A DNA stretch of 64,000 nucleotides from Christensenellaceae bacterium Phil7. GTDB taxonomy: Bacteria; Bacillota; Clostridia; Christensenellales; CAG-138. Numbering within the stretch: the first letter of the stretch is position 1; each line of letters starts with the position of its first letter. The translations under genes were made by a program, and so were the position numbers. The notes under the pieces were generated by a model. The model saw only the letters and a program-made list of their open reading frames with translations. It was not told where the DNA came from and did not search any database. The stretch is taken from contig MSGV01000023.1 of the NCBI GenBank assembly GCA_001940845.1, positions 210,312 to 274,311 on the forward strand. The letters are read 5' to 3'. Below are positions 28,326-37,820 of the stretch, piece after piece.

Positions 28326-30947
28326 ATGCAGAAGATGACTCCGATGATGCAGCAGTATTTGAACCTTAAGGAAAAATACAGCGATTGTTTATTATTCTTT
28401 CGTCTTGGAGATTTCTATGAAATGTTCTTCGAGGATGCCATAACAGGCTCTAAGGAACTGGAACTGACTCTGACGGGCAGGGATTGCGGAATGAAGGAGC
28501 GTGCGCCTATGTGCGGAGTGCCGTATCATTCTGTGAATACCTATATCACAAAATTGATAGATAAAGGATATAAGGTCGCTATTTGTGAGCAGATTACCGA
28601 CCCGGCTCTTTCCCAGGGACTGGTTGAACGCGATGTTATAAGGGTCATAACGCCGGGAACCGTCATCGAAGAGACGATGCTCAATGATCGCATAAATAAC
28701 TATATTGCAGCGGTCTACGCAAAGAATGCTGTGTATTCCATTGCATATTGCGATGTATCGACCGGTGATTTCTCCGTAATTAGGATCGAATCCAGGAATT
28801 CCGCCCTGGATGTATTCAATGAGCTTGACAGGATAGGTCCTCGTGAGCTCATAGCCAATCCGGCTTTCTTTGATAACGACAGCCTTGCAAAGCAGGTAAA
28901 GAATAAATTCTATACCGAGCAGTTCGATGAACGCTGCTTCGATCTCGCTTCCGGTCTTGAACGATTAAAACGTCACTTTGGAGTTGCGACATTATCCGGC
29001 TTCGGAATAAATGAAAAGAGCACCGATGTATGCGCATCGGGGGCACTGATCTGCTATCTGGAAGATACTCAGAAAAATGCACTTTCGCATATAATAAAGC
29101 TGAAAAAGCTCCGGCGCAGCGAATCCATGATACTCGATACGGCAACAAGACGTAATCTTGAGCTCATCGAGCCGCTGAGGTTTGATGGAAGTAAAAAGGG
29201 AACGCTGCTGTATGTGCTCGATAGGACAAAAACGAGCATGGGCGGAAGGCTCCTTCGGAAATGGATCGATTATCCATTGCAGCTTGAGGATAGTATAAAT
29301 GCTAGGCTCGATGCTGTCGAAAGCATTTTCAATGCGGTGCAGGAAAGGGAAAATCTTGCCGCCCTGCTCTCAAAAACATGTGATATTGAAAGATTGTGCA
29401 GCCGCATTGCTTATGGTACTGTAACTCCGCGGGATTGCCGATCGCTATGCATCACGCTCCAGCTAATTCCGGATATAAAAAGACTTTCCGGAATCTTTGG
29501 AGCAGAGCGAACAAATGCAATATCATGTGAGCTTGATACTATGGATGATGTGCTTGGGCTGCTTAGTGCCGCGATTGCGGATGATCCCGCTGTCGGGATC
29601 AGGGATGGTGGAATAATCCGCACGGGCTTTAATGAAGAGGTTGATTCGCTCCGCGATCTTGCCGAGCATGGAAGCGAATGGATCAAGCAGTTTGAAGCTG
29701 CCGAGAGGGAACGGACGGGAATAAAAACTCTGAAAGTTGGCTACAACCGTGTATTCGGGTACTATATTGAAGTCACGAAATCCATGATAGGAAGCGTGCC
29801 ACTGGATTATCAGCGCAGGCAGACCCTTGCAAATGCAGAACGCTATATTACCCCAAGTCTTAAAGAGACAGAGGAAAAATTGCTTGGCGCAAAGGAGCGC
29901 TGCATCAGCCTTGAGTACGAGCTGTTTTGCCAGATAAGGGAGACGCTTCTAAAATGTATAGATAGATTGAAGCTTGATGCCATGCTCATTTCAGAGCTGG
30001 ATGCGCATCTATCCCTCGCAATAACCGCTGCTGAGAATAAATATGTGCGCCCTAAGATCAACACGAAGGGTAAATTGAGCATAGTTGACGGCAGACACCC
30101 AGTAGTTGAAAATGGCATGAAGGATTCCTTTGTTCCGAATTCTACGGAGATGAGCATGGGTAGTGATCGAATAATTATCCTTACCGGTCCTAATATGGCG
30201 GGTAAGAGCACATACATGAGGCAAGTTGCACTGATAACGCTCATGGCTCATATAGGCTCGTTTGTACCTGCCAAGAGCGTGAATATCCCCATCACGGACA
30301 GGATCTTTACCAGAGTCGGTGCCTCGGACAGCCTATCCACAGGGCAGAGCACTTTCATGGTGGAAATGAGCGAGATGGCAAATATTCTGAATAACGCCAC
30401 CGAGCGCAGTTTGCTGATAATCGATGAAATAGGCAGGGGAACGAGTACCTTTGATGGCTTGAGCATCGCGTGGGCAGTTCTTGAATATATATCAGACAGG
30501 GCAAAATGCGGAGCGAAAACCCTGTTTGCAACGCATTATCATGAATTGACAGAGCTGGAAGGTAAGCTTGATGGTGCCAAAAACTATCGGATAACCGTAA
30601 AGGAATATGGTGACAGCATAATTTTCCTGCGGAAGATCGTTCGTGGCGGTGCGGATAAGAGCTTTGGAATTCAGGTCGCAAAGCTTGCGGGTCTCCCCGG
30701 TTCGCTGATCGATAGGGCAAAAAGCATACTTGAAGAGATCGAGGCCTCGGATATAAACAACGTAGCCGGCAGGGTGAGCAGCGAAAGTCAGCCGGAACAG
30801 ATAAGCTTGCTTAGCAGCGGTGCCCCGGATGATGCAATGAACAGCATTATAGAGGAGCTGGCCAATATCGATGCAAATAAACTTACTCCCATGGATGCAT
30901 TGAGCAAGCTTTATGAGCTGAGCACAAGAGCAAAATTGAAGCTATGA
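28326..30947 (+). CDS. mutS: DNA mismatch repair protein MutS
   Basis: Recognises mismatches. The mismatch-binding FYEMF motif (GDFYEMFFEDA) is near residue 30. The ATPase Walker A GPNMAGKST is at 621-629 and Walker B is in LLIIDEIGRGTSTFDG. 873 aa is the usual length. A GGGGGAT ribosome site precedes the ATG. The stop overlaps the mutL start by ATGA, so the two repair proteins are co-translated. Confidence 0.97.
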   Translation: MQKMTPMMQQYLNLKEKYSDCLLFFRLGDFYEMFFEDAITGSKELELTLTGRDCGMKERAPMCGVPYHSVNTYITKLIDKGYKVAICEQITDPALSQGLVERDVIRVITPGTVIEETMLNDRINNYIAAVYAKNAVYSIAYCDVSTGDFSVIRIESRNSALDVFNELDRIGPRELIANPAFFDNDSLAKQVKNKFYTEQFDERCFDLASGLERLKRHFGVATLSGFGINEKSTDVCASGALICYLEDTQKNALSHIIKLKKLRRSESMILDTATRRNLELIEPLRFDGSKKGTLLYVLDRTKTSMGGRLLRKWIDYPLQLEDSINARLDAVESIFNAVQERENLAALLSKTCDIERLCSRIAYGTVTPRDCRSLCITLQLIPDIKRLSGIFGAERTNAISCELDTMDDVLGLLSAAIADDPAVGIRDGGIIRTGFNEEVDSLRDLAEHGSEWIKQFEAAERERTGIKTLKVGYNRVFGYYIEVTKSMIGSVPLDYQRRQTLANAERYITPSLKETEEKLLGAKERCISLEYELFCQIRETLLKCIDRLKLDAMLISELDAHLSLAITAAENKYVRPKINTKGKLSIVDGRHPVVENGMKDSFVPNSTEMSMGSDRIIILTGPNMAGKSTYMRQVALITLMAHIGSFVPAKSVNIPITDRIFTRVGASDSLSTGQSTFMVEMSEMANILNNATERSLLIIDEIGRGTSTFDGLSIAWAVLEYISDRAKCGAKTLFATHYHELTELEGKLDGAKNYRITVKEYGDSIIFLRKIVRGGADKSFGIQVAKLAGLPGSLIDRAKSILEEIEASDINNVAGRVSSESQPEQISLLSSGAPDDAMNSIIEELANIDANKLTPMDALSKLYELSTRAKLKL

Positions 30948-32953
30948 GCAGAATCAAAGTATTAGAACCAAATATTGCGAATAAGATTGCCGCCGGTGAG
31001 GTCGTGGAGCGGCCTGCCAGTGTCGTAAAAGAGCTTGTTGAGAATTCTATCGATGCGGGAAGTACAGCCATAACCGTAGAAATTCGTAATGGCGGAATTG
31101 ATTATATCAGGATAACGGATAATGGATCGGGCATCGATCCCGAGGATTCCGAGAAAGCATTTTTGCGCCATGCAACGAGCAAATTGGCTTCCGCATCCGA
31201 TTTGGATCATATTGAAACTCTTGGCTTTAGGGGCGAGGCATTGGCTTCGATAGCCGCAGTCTCTAAACTAACCATGCGTACCAGAACCGAATGCGGGGAA
31301 TATGGCACAAAGCTTCTGATTGAAGGCGGTAAAATAATATCAAATGAACCCTGTGGCTGCCCTTGCGGAACCACGATCGAGGTTTCAGAGCTATTCTATA
31401 ATGTACCCGCAAGGCTGAAGTTTTTGAAATCCGCAAGAGGCGAATCTGCAATGATAGGCGATTATATTACGCGGCTGATACTTGCAAATCCAAAAGTTGC
31501 GATAAAATTCATAAATAACGGCAAGTCGGTGTATCATAGCTCCGGTGACGGCAGCTTGGAAAATGCCCTTTTCTGCGTTTACGGCAGCGAAATCTCCGCA
31601 AGGCTTTATCGGATTGATTATGATGATGGCTATTTGAAGCTTACCGGGTATGTCGGCAATGAATCCCTTGCAAAGAGCACCAGAACTCAGCAAAGCCTTT
31701 TTATCAATCACCGCTATATAAAATCAGTAATTGTGAGCAATTCGGTGCAGCGCGCATTCGATACAAGGCTTATGCATGGCAAATTCCCGTTTTTTGTGAT
31801 GGATATGCTGATTTCGAGCTATGAGATCGATGTAAACGTACATCCCAATAAACTCTCAATAAGATTTAAGGATGATGAGCGGATAGGATTTGCCGTAACA
31901 CGCGCGATAAATGAGGCGATCGGTGAAATAGTGCAAACTCCTGTTCTGCTCAAAGGTGAGTTGCATGCTGCCAAGCATTGTGATGAACCCAGGATAGGAG
32001 GAGAGAAGAACGATGTTATATCGTTGGAAAAGCTATGTGAGGTTTTCTCAATAGAAAAGGCAGAAAATATTGCAGAAAAAACCAATCATCAAGATTTTAA
32101 TACTCAGTCAGCCGATAGCACGATAACTTTAAGCCAGTCAGACGACAGAGGTTATGCTGCGGATGCGTCGGTGAGCAGCAGCTGCGGTCTAATAATTTCG
32201 AACGAGCGCAAGCTGGAACCGATCGAATTCCGCGACAGCGGTGCGGATTCAGTGCCTGCATTTGATTATAAGCCGCATAATATCAATTCGAATGTGCCTA
32301 AGCATGAAAACATCCCAAGGTTTGACTTAACGCCCAACAAGCGTGATCAAAGCATTGGGGTGCCTGAACAGATCAGGCTATGCGATAGCCCCTATACGAT
32401 TATCGGAGCTGCTTTTGATACATACATAATCATTCAGCAGGATGATGCATTGTTTTATATAGATCAGCATGCTGCGCATGAAAGGATGCTGTATGAGAAG
32501 CTGATCCATGATGAGCTGCGTTTCGATTCTCAGATTCTGCTTGTACCCGCGGACATTCATCTTGACCCAATTCATTTTGAAGTGCTGACCGATAATATTG
32601 CCAGGTTTGAGGAGCTGGGCTTCTCATTGGAACTCGTATCGGATATGACCGCACGCATAGCTGCTGTGCCTTCAATGCTCTCCACCAATTATGAAGGCTT
32701 CATCGATGATGCCATCTCTGCGATTATTGATAATGGACGGGTGACGGAGGTTGATCTGATCAGAGCCGAGCTTATTAAAGCCTCCTGTAAAAAAGCGGTC
32801 AAAGCCGGAGACAGGCTCGAACCGGCCGAGATCGAGGAAATATTGAAGGCATATATAGATGGCAATACGCCTTTGACCTGCCCGCATGGAAGGCCCGTCA
32901 TAATAAAGGTCACCAAGTTCGAATTACAAAAGCGATTCAAACGAATCTTATAG
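30944..32953 (+). CDS. mutL: DNA mismatch repair endonuclease MutL
   Basis: GHKL ATPase with an endonuclease C-terminus, used by bacteria that lack MutH. ATPase motifs ENSIDAG, DNGSGI and GFRGEAL occur in the first 110 residues. The endonuclease motif DQHAAHERMLYE starts at D507 and fits DQHAx2Ex4E, and the late CPHGRP motif supports metal binding. A poorly conserved, charged linker lies between about residues 340 and 480. The protein has 669 aa. Confidence 0.96.
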   Translation: MSRIKVLEPNIANKIAAGEVVERPASVVKELVENSIDAGSTAITVEIRNGGIDYIRITDNGSGIDPEDSEKAFLRHATSKLASASDLDHIETLGFRGEALASIAAVSKLTMRTRTECGEYGTKLLIEGGKIISNEPCGCPCGTTIEVSELFYNVPARLKFLKSARGESAMIGDYITRLILANPKVAIKFINNGKSVYHSSGDGSLENALFCVYGSEISARLYRIDYDDGYLKLTGYVGNESLAKSTRTQQSLFINHRYIKSVIVSNSVQRAFDTRLMHGKFPFFVMDMLISSYEIDVNVHPNKLSIRFKDDERIGFAVTRAINEAIGEIVQTPVLLKGELHAAKHCDEPRIGGEKNDVISLEKLCEVFSIEKAENIAEKTNHQDFNTQSADSTITLSQSDDRGYAADASVSSSCGLIISNERKLEPIEFRDSGADSVPAFDYKPHNINSNVPKHENIPRFDLTPNKRDQSIGVPEQIRLCDSPYTIIGAAFDTYIIIQQDDALFYIDQHAAHERMLYEKLIHDELRFDSQILLVPADIHLDPIHFEVLTDNIARFEELGFSLELVSDMTARIAAVPSMLSTNYEGFIDDAISAIIDNGRVTEVDLIRAELIKASCKKAVKAGDRLEPAEIEEILKAYIDGNTPLTCPHGRPVIIKVTKFELQKRFKRIL

Positions 32954-32960
32954 AGGTCAT

Positions 32961-33941
32961 ATGTCCAGGAATAAAATCTTTGTGTTGGTAGGTCCTACGG
33001 CAAGCGGAAAGACCGCCGCTTCTATCGGCGTCGCAAAGCGCATAAATGCGGCTGTGGGAAGGAATGCTGCCGAAATCATTTCCGCAGATTCCATTCAAAT
33101 ATATAAAAGCCTTGATGTTGGCTCGGCAAAGCCCACCCCGACGGAAATGTGCGGAATAACGCATCACCTGCTCGATTTCGTGGATTATAGAGATACGGGA
33201 TTTAATGTTTCAATGTTCCGCAAAGCTGCATCGGATGTTATCCATGGCATCATTGCGCGCGAAGGCGTTCCAATGGTTGTTGGCGGCACCGGTCTGTACA
33301 TCAACTCGTTGGTCTATCCTCTTAACTTTTCTGAGGCCGAACCCGATCCAGAGCGCAGAGCCGAACTAACCGCGATTGAAAAGGCCTCGCCCGGTATTCT
33401 TCATAGTATGCTATCCGAGATAGATCCCGTCTCTGCCCAAAAGCTGCATACAAACGATACAAAGCGTTTAATACGTGCGATAGAGGTGTATGAGCAAACC
33501 GGCAAGACCCTTTTTGAGTTGGGCGGTGATTTTACCAACGAACGCGGAAATAAAACCGAATTCGAACCGGTTATGGCCGGTTTGACTCTCGATAGAGGGC
33601 TTTTATATGAGCGAATTGAGAGACGGATAGATATGATGCTCGATGCCGGTCTGCTTGATGAAGTCAAGGGTCTGCTTTCCAACGATCCGGATAGATCACT
33701 GCCGGCGCTTCAAGGGCTTGGTTATAAACAGCTTATCATGTATTTGGATGGAAAATGTTCGCTTGATGAAGCCATATATCTGATCAAACGGGATACACGG
33801 CGCTTTGCCAAGCGTCAGATTAGCTGGTTTAAGCGGGATAAACGCATCAGATGGTTTGATGCATCCGATCATTCTCAAAGCGAACTGTCCGATGCGATAT
33901 TCGATTATTTTATTGATTCTGAGGGAAAAAACGATGTATAA
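32961..33941 (+). CDS. miaA: tRNA dimethylallyltransferase
   Basis: Adds the dimethylallyl group to A37 of tRNA, supplying the substrate for MiaB. P-loop GPTASGKT is at residues 11-18, followed by ISADSIQIYK and VGGTGLYINS. 326 aa. It starts seven bases after mutL. In Bacillus hfq and hflX follow miaA; here a YnbB-like gene follows directly and overlaps by eight nt, and hflX lies 20 kb away. Confidence 0.95.
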   Translation: MSRNKIFVLVGPTASGKTAASIGVAKRINAAVGRNAAEIISADSIQIYKSLDVGSAKPTPTEMCGITHHLLDFVDYRDTGFNVSMFRKAASDVIHGIIAREGVPMVVGGTGLYINSLVYPLNFSEAEPDPERRAELTAIEKASPGILHSMLSEIDPVSAQKLHTNDTKRLIRAIEVYEQTGKTLFELGGDFTNERGNKTEFEPVMAGLTLDRGLLYERIERRIDMMLDAGLLDEVKGLLSNDPDRSLPALQGLGYKQLIMYLDGKCSLDEAIYLIKRDTRRFAKRQISWFKRDKRIRWFDASDHSQSELSDAIFDYFIDSEGKNDV

Positions 33942-35208
33942 TGAGATATTTTCAAAACTGAATATATCAGAGAACGCTTATAATATGGTTTGTTCGCTGG
34001 AGGATGAACTGAAGCAGGTGTTCTCCGGATTCGAAGAGGTGGAATGCATCAATCAAGCCAGGGTGCTTGCTGCATTCCATAAAAACCAGGTTGCTGCACA
34101 CTATTTTAATCCGACCACCGGCTATGGCTATGATGATATCGGCAGGGATAACCTCGATAAGGTCTTTGCAGATGCCTTTAATACCGAAGCGGCAATCGTA
34201 AGCCCGCAAATCGTATCCGGAACACATGCAATTTTTCTCGTGCTCAATGGGCTTTTGAGGCATGGGGACTGCTTGCTTGCATTATCCGGCAGACCATATG
34301 ATACTCTCGTTGATGCCATTGGCATACAGGGGGAAACGCCTATTCCGAATTCACTATGCGAACGCGGCGTACACTATGAGCAGCTTGAGCTGGCTCCTGA
34401 CGGCAGCTTGCAGCTTGATGCTATTCGTGCAAAAGTTGCAGCAATGAAGCCCAGAGTCGCATATATACAGCGTTCCAGGGGGTATGCCTGGCGAGAAGCC
34501 CTATTGCCCGATGCTATGGAACCCGTATTTGATGAGATCAAGCGCAGCTCCCCGCAAACCATTATCGTTGTTGATAATTGCTATGGAGAATTCACATGTG
34601 TAAACGAGCCAACCGATTTCGGTGCGGATTTGGTCATCGGTTCTCTTATAAAGAATGCAGGGGGAGGTTTGGCGCCGACCGGAGGTTACTTTGCAGGAAA
34701 AAAGGAATATATCGATCGAATTGCTAATTGTATGACCGTTCCGGGTATAGGCAGGGAGTGCGGCTCTTATTTCGGAAGCTATCTGCCATTTTATCAGGGA
34801 CTTTTCAATGCACCTCATATAGTTGCGCAAAGCTTAAAGACCTCTGCTTTATTTGCAAAAATATTTGAAACGCTGAATCTGCCTACGATGCCGTGCAGCA
34901 AAGCAAGGCGATCCGATATCGTACAAGCGCTGCGATTCAATACTAAGGAGGAACTGGTTTCATTTTGCAGATGTATTCAAGCAGTCTCTCCGGTGGATGG
35001 GCATGTGGTGCCGGAGCCTTGGGCGATGCCAGGCTATAATGACGAGGTGATAATGGCAGCCGGTACCTTTGTGCAGGGAGCTTCTATCGAGCTGAGTGCC
35101 GATGCACCGATTCATGAGCCATATACCGGCTATATCCAGGGCGCATTGAGCTATGCACATGGAAGAATTGCTGCTATGCGTGTTTTGAGCGAGCTTATGA
35201 ACATATAG
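33934..35208 (+). CDS. YnbB-like PLP-dependent enzyme (methionine gamma-lyase/aluminium-resistance family)
   Basis: Fold-type I PLP protein of the family annotated as aluminium resistance or methionine gamma-lyase family. The PLP lysine is probably K240 in SLIKNAGGG, preceded by VVDNCYGEF. The ATG at 33934 has GAGGGAAA upstream and gives 424 aa; an upstream open frame to 33805 is buried in miaA and rejected. True substrate unknown; a sulfur-amino-acid lyase activity is only a family guess. The Cys-rich gene 35229-35585 follows after 20 bases. Confidence 0.85.
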   Translation: MYNEIFSKLNISENAYNMVCSLEDELKQVFSGFEEVECINQARVLAAFHKNQVAAHYFNPTTGYGYDDIGRDNLDKVFADAFNTEAAIVSPQIVSGTHAIFLVLNGLLRHGDCLLALSGRPYDTLVDAIGIQGETPIPNSLCERGVHYEQLELAPDGSLQLDAIRAKVAAMKPRVAYIQRSRGYAWREALLPDAMEPVFDEIKRSSPQTIIVVDNCYGEFTCVNEPTDFGADLVIGSLIKNAGGGLAPTGGYFAGKKEYIDRIANCMTVPGIGRECGSYFGSYLPFYQGLFNAPHIVAQSLKTSALFAKIFETLNLPTMPCSKARRSDIVQALRFNTKEELVSFCRCIQAVSPVDGHVVPEPWAMPGYNDEVIMAAGTFVQGASIELSADAPIHEPYTGYIQGALSYAHGRIAAMRVLSELMNI

Positions 35209-35228
35209 TGGGAAGACGAGGTGATACT

Positions 35229-35585
35229 ATGAAACGCTGTGTTCTTTATCAGGAAAAAATTTGTAATGACTGCGGAGAATGTCTGCGCTGCGATCTGGAT
35301 GCAGGCAAACTATGCGATAACTGCGGTAAATGTCTTGAGGAATCCGATCCAAATGCCGAATATAGAAGCATCAACTATTCGCTGCCGGACGATGAGATTG
35401 ATTTCGATGTTTTTTTGGATGAGCCGGTTGAGATTGGTTCTCCAGACCCCATAGAGATAGATCCTGAACTGGTTGCCGAATGGGAAGAGCGGCTTGCCGA
35501 ATCCTTTAGAAGGGATAGGGAAGAGGAGTCATCAAATATACCTAAGCTACATGCAGTCAGAAAGCATCGCACGCATAAAGATTGA
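35229..35585 (+). CDS. Cysteine-rich small protein with repeated CxxCGxC motif, function unknown
   Basis: The 118-residue product has eight Cys in its first 35 residues (4, 12, 15, 18, 21, 29, 32, 35), including CNDCGEC and CDNCGKC. This suggests one or two metal or iron-sulfur sites. The remainder is strongly acidic (DDEIDFDVFLDEP) with a basic tail. GAGGTG lies five bases before the ATG at 35229. It is 20 bases after the YnbB-like gene and appears to be its operon partner. I recall similar short proteins in Clostridia but no assigned role. Confidence 0.78.
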   Translation: MKRCVLYQEKICNDCGECLRCDLDAGKLCDNCGKCLEESDPNAEYRSINYSLPDDEIDFDVFLDEPVEIGSPDPIEIDPELVAEWEERLAESFRRDREEESSNIPKLHAVRKHRTHKD

Positions 35586-35613
35586 TAAAACGGAATTGAA
35601 AGCAGGTATGAGT

Positions 35614-35934
35614 ATGGATTTAGTAGCGGCAATTTTTGTTCTATTGTTGTCAATTGTTTGTGCCGTCATAAGTGTTTTTCAGTTTAAGGAAAAAGGGTTT
35701 CTATTCAATAATGCCTATATTTACGCATCGAAGCCGGAAAAAGAGAAAATGGATAAAACTCCGCATTATCGGCAGTCTGGAATAGTATTTACTTTTATAT
35801 CAGCCATATTTTTTTGTATTGCAGCAGAATATCTTCTGAAAACGGGTTGGCTCTGGTGGATTGTAAGTGCGCTAACTGCCGCTTTGCTTGTCTATGCAGT
35901 CGTTTCTTCAGTCAAAGATCAAATTAAAAGATAA
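35614..35934 (+). CDS. DUF3784-like small membrane protein
   Basis: 106-residue protein with three predicted transmembrane segments (about 3-23, 52-70, 75-95). The loop YIYASKPEKEKMDKTPHYRQ is like the conserved loop of DUF3784 proteins. The ATG at 35614 is preceded by AGGT six bases upstream; an ATG at 35608 is less well placed. No function is known for the family. A terminator follows. Confidence 0.72.
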   Translation: MDLVAAIFVLLLSIVCAVISVFQFKEKGFLFNNAYIYASKPEKEKMDKTPHYRQSGIVFTFISAIFFCIAAEYLLKTGWLWWIVSALTAALLVYAVVSSVKDQIKR

Positions 35935-36002
35935 AATCCAATTTTACTGCGTAACGAAACAAAGGTAAAAGCGGGAAGTCCTTATTTTGAGCCGTTTTTA
36001 CA

Positions 36003-36040
36003 GCGTGCTGATATTTTTCAATCAGCACGCATGCTTTTTT
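36003..36040 (+). terminator. Terminator at the end of the miaB-to-DUF3784 unit
   Basis: Perfect ten-bp stem GCGTGCTGAT/ATCAGCACGC (36003-36012 with 36021-36030), eight-base loop, then six T at 36035-36040. It lies between two convergent genes. Confidence 0.9.
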
Positions 36041-36053
36041 CTCCGCTCTCAAT

Positions 36054-37166
36054 TCAACCGTTATCTTCCGATTTTTTGTCGCTTAAATCTTCCAATTTCA
36101 CTTTTTCTTCATACTCATCCCTCAGCTTTATGACCTCTGCGGCACGTCTGCGCCGATCCTCGGCAATTGCAGCATAATGCTTGCGAGTGGTATTAACATC
36201 CCGATGCCCCAAGACATCGGCAACTAAATAAATATCTCCCGTTTCATGATACAGCATGGTACCGTAGGTGCTGCGCAGCTTGTGTGGCGAAACCTTCTTG
36301 AGCGGGGAAGCCAATGCTGCATATTTTTTTACCAGCAGCTCTATCGCACGAACGCCAATTCGTTTATTCTGCATCGATAGAAACAGGGCTTTTTCATGAC
36401 CTTCGCAGGGCACCATTTCCTCGCGCTGGAGCATATAGTTTAGCAGAGCCTCGCGAACCTCGTCTCCAAACACAAGCACATCCTGTCCTCCGCCTTTTCG
36501 TGTGATCCTGACTTCATTTGCCATGAAGTTAAGATCATCGATATTTATACCCACCAACTCGCTGATACGCATACCCGTGCCCAGAAACAGCGTTATAATA
36601 GCGGTATCCCGAACCTTGGTTCGCTCATGAAAACGCTTCTGTGTCTTTGTCAATCCTTCTCCATTTTCAACGATATCCAATAGATCTGCGATCTCATTCA
36701 CATCCAGCCTTATAATTGGCTTATCATGGATCTTGGGCGTATCCACCAGGGAAGTGGCATTTGATTTTATCCTGCCTTTTTTATATAGATAACGATAAAA
36801 TGATCGAATGGATGAAAGCTTGCGAGCCTTGCTGCGATCGCCGTTTTTTATCAGCTCATCGTCATCATCATCGCCAGGATAAAGGGAGATATATTCAAGA
36901 AAGCGTTCAACATGATCCGCTTCAACGGCCTCAATGGTCGAATAACCGATTTCACGCATCGAGCTGAAATTTCTGCATAGCTCTGTTCCCATAAGAAACT
37001 TAAAGAACAATCTCAAATCAAGTGCATACCCATAGCGCGTCAATGCAGATGAGGTCGATTCGATTCCGCGAAAATATTCGCCGCAGGCCCGGGGGAGCTC
37101 TTCGATCAGGGTACGCAGCTTGAGCGTATAAACTTTGTTTCTATCAGAAGAATAATCCTCGCTCAT
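36054..37166 (-). CDS. Tyrosine recombinase (XerC/XerD-like)
   Basis: Site-specific recombinase, 370 aa. An N-terminal SAM-like DNA-binding domain (residues 25-140) is followed by the catalytic domain with R200 (GTGMRISEL), K224, H295 and R298 (SPHKLRS), H321 (LGHRD) and the nucleophile Y331. All six catalytic positions are present. AAGGAG precedes the ATG. It is longer than XerC/XerD (about 300 aa) and has an acidic insert (DDDDDE near residue 100) and a charged tail. A perfect palindrome lies about 80 bases upstream. It could be the chromosomal Xer protein or an integrase; no element ends are visible nearby. Confidence 0.88.
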   Translation of the reverse strand: MSEDYSSDRNKVYTLKLRTLIEELPRACGEYFRGIESTSSALTRYGYALDLRLFFKFLMGTELCRNFSSMREIGYSTIEAVEADHVERFLEYISLYPGDDDDDELIKNGDRSKARKLSSIRSFYRYLYKKGRIKSNATSLVDTPKIHDKPIIRLDVNEIADLLDIVENGEGLTKTQKRFHERTKVRDTAIITLFLGTGMRISELVGINIDDLNFMANEVRITRKGGGQDVLVFGDEVREALLNYMLQREEMVPCEGHEKALFLSMQNKRIGVRAIELLVKKYAALASPLKKVSPHKLRSTYGTMLYHETGDIYLVADVLGHRDVNTTRKHYAAIAEDRRRRAAEVIKLRDEYEEKVKLEDLSDKKSEDNG

Positions 37167-37246
37167 TGATACTCCTTAATGCTTTAATTAATATTGGGCT
37201 TTACAGCCGAAAACCAAAAACGGGAAGTATGGATTTTACCCTCTTA

Positions 37247-37280
37247 AACTATTCGCAAAATGCAAGTTTTGCGAATAGTT
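37247..37280. repeat. Perfect 14-6-14 inverted repeat near the recombinase gene
   Basis: AACTATTCGCAAAA (37247-37260), spacer TGCAAG, then its exact reverse complement TTTTGCGAATAGTT (37267-37280). The 6-bp centre flanked by AA/TT resembles the spacing of Xer dif-type core sites. No T-run follows on either strand, which argues against a terminator. It lies between rnhA and the recombinase gene. Confidence 0.7.
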
Positions 37281-37314
37281 GTGTGTAGAATACCCCCGAA
37301 TCGGGCGTTCAAGC

Positions 37315-37788
37315 TCAAATCCCGGCTGAACTTATATTCACATTCGGTTCACGTTTAAGTTCAGAAACTGCATTTCTGGCAAGCTCATCACAGCGATTAT
37401 TGAACGCATTATCCGAATGCCCCTTAACCTTATGCCAGCTTATCGAATGCTGTCCATTCAGTCTTAGCAATTCAAGCCACAGATCTTTATTTTCAACGGG
37501 CTTACCGGATGCCGTCTTCCAATCCTTGCGAATCCAATTCCAGATCCAGTTCTGATTGAATGCATTGCAGAGATATGCGCTGTCGGTATAAAGCTCAACC
37601 TGACAAGCCTCCTTCAAACAGTTAAGCGCAGAAATAGCAGCAAGCAGCTCCATTCGATTATTCGTTGTCAGCCGATCAGCTCCGTGGATCTCTTTTTTGA
37701 ATTCACCGTACATTAGAATTGCGCCCCAACCGCCAATGCCTGGATTTCCGGAGCATGCACCATCGGTATAGATCGTTACTTTTTTCAT
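37315..37788 (-). CDS. rnhA: Ribonuclease HI
   Basis: Cuts RNA in RNA-DNA hybrids. The catalytic acids are D9 ([11 protein letters not shown]), E47 (NRMEL), D69 (YTDSAY) and D134 (NNRCDELA), with the Mg-binding motif in place. 157 aa, close to the Escherichia coli enzyme and without a hybrid-binding N-terminal domain. It sits at the end of the uvrB-uvrA-nitroreductase run, 32 bases after the nitroreductase gene. Confidence 0.95.
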   Translation of the reverse strand: MKKVTIYTDGACSGNPGIGGWGAILMYGEFKKEIHGADRLTTNNRMELLAAISALNCLKEACQVELYTDSAYLCNAFNQNWIWNWIRKDWKTASGKPVENKDLWLELLRLNGQHSISWHKVKGHSDNAFNNRCDELARNAVSELKREPNVNISSAGI

Positions 37789-37820
37789 TTAGAGCTTCCC
37801 CGCCCAATCTCTTTAATATG

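Noticed and set aside
33805..33933. N-terminal extension of the YnbB-like gene
   Set aside because: Open frame only; this stretch encodes the end of miaA and has no ribosome site, while the ATG at 33934 has GAGGGAAA.
36054..37166. Integrated element around the tyrosine recombinase
   Set aside because: No phage, plasmid or transposon genes, tRNA or direct repeats flank it; neighbours are housekeeping genes.
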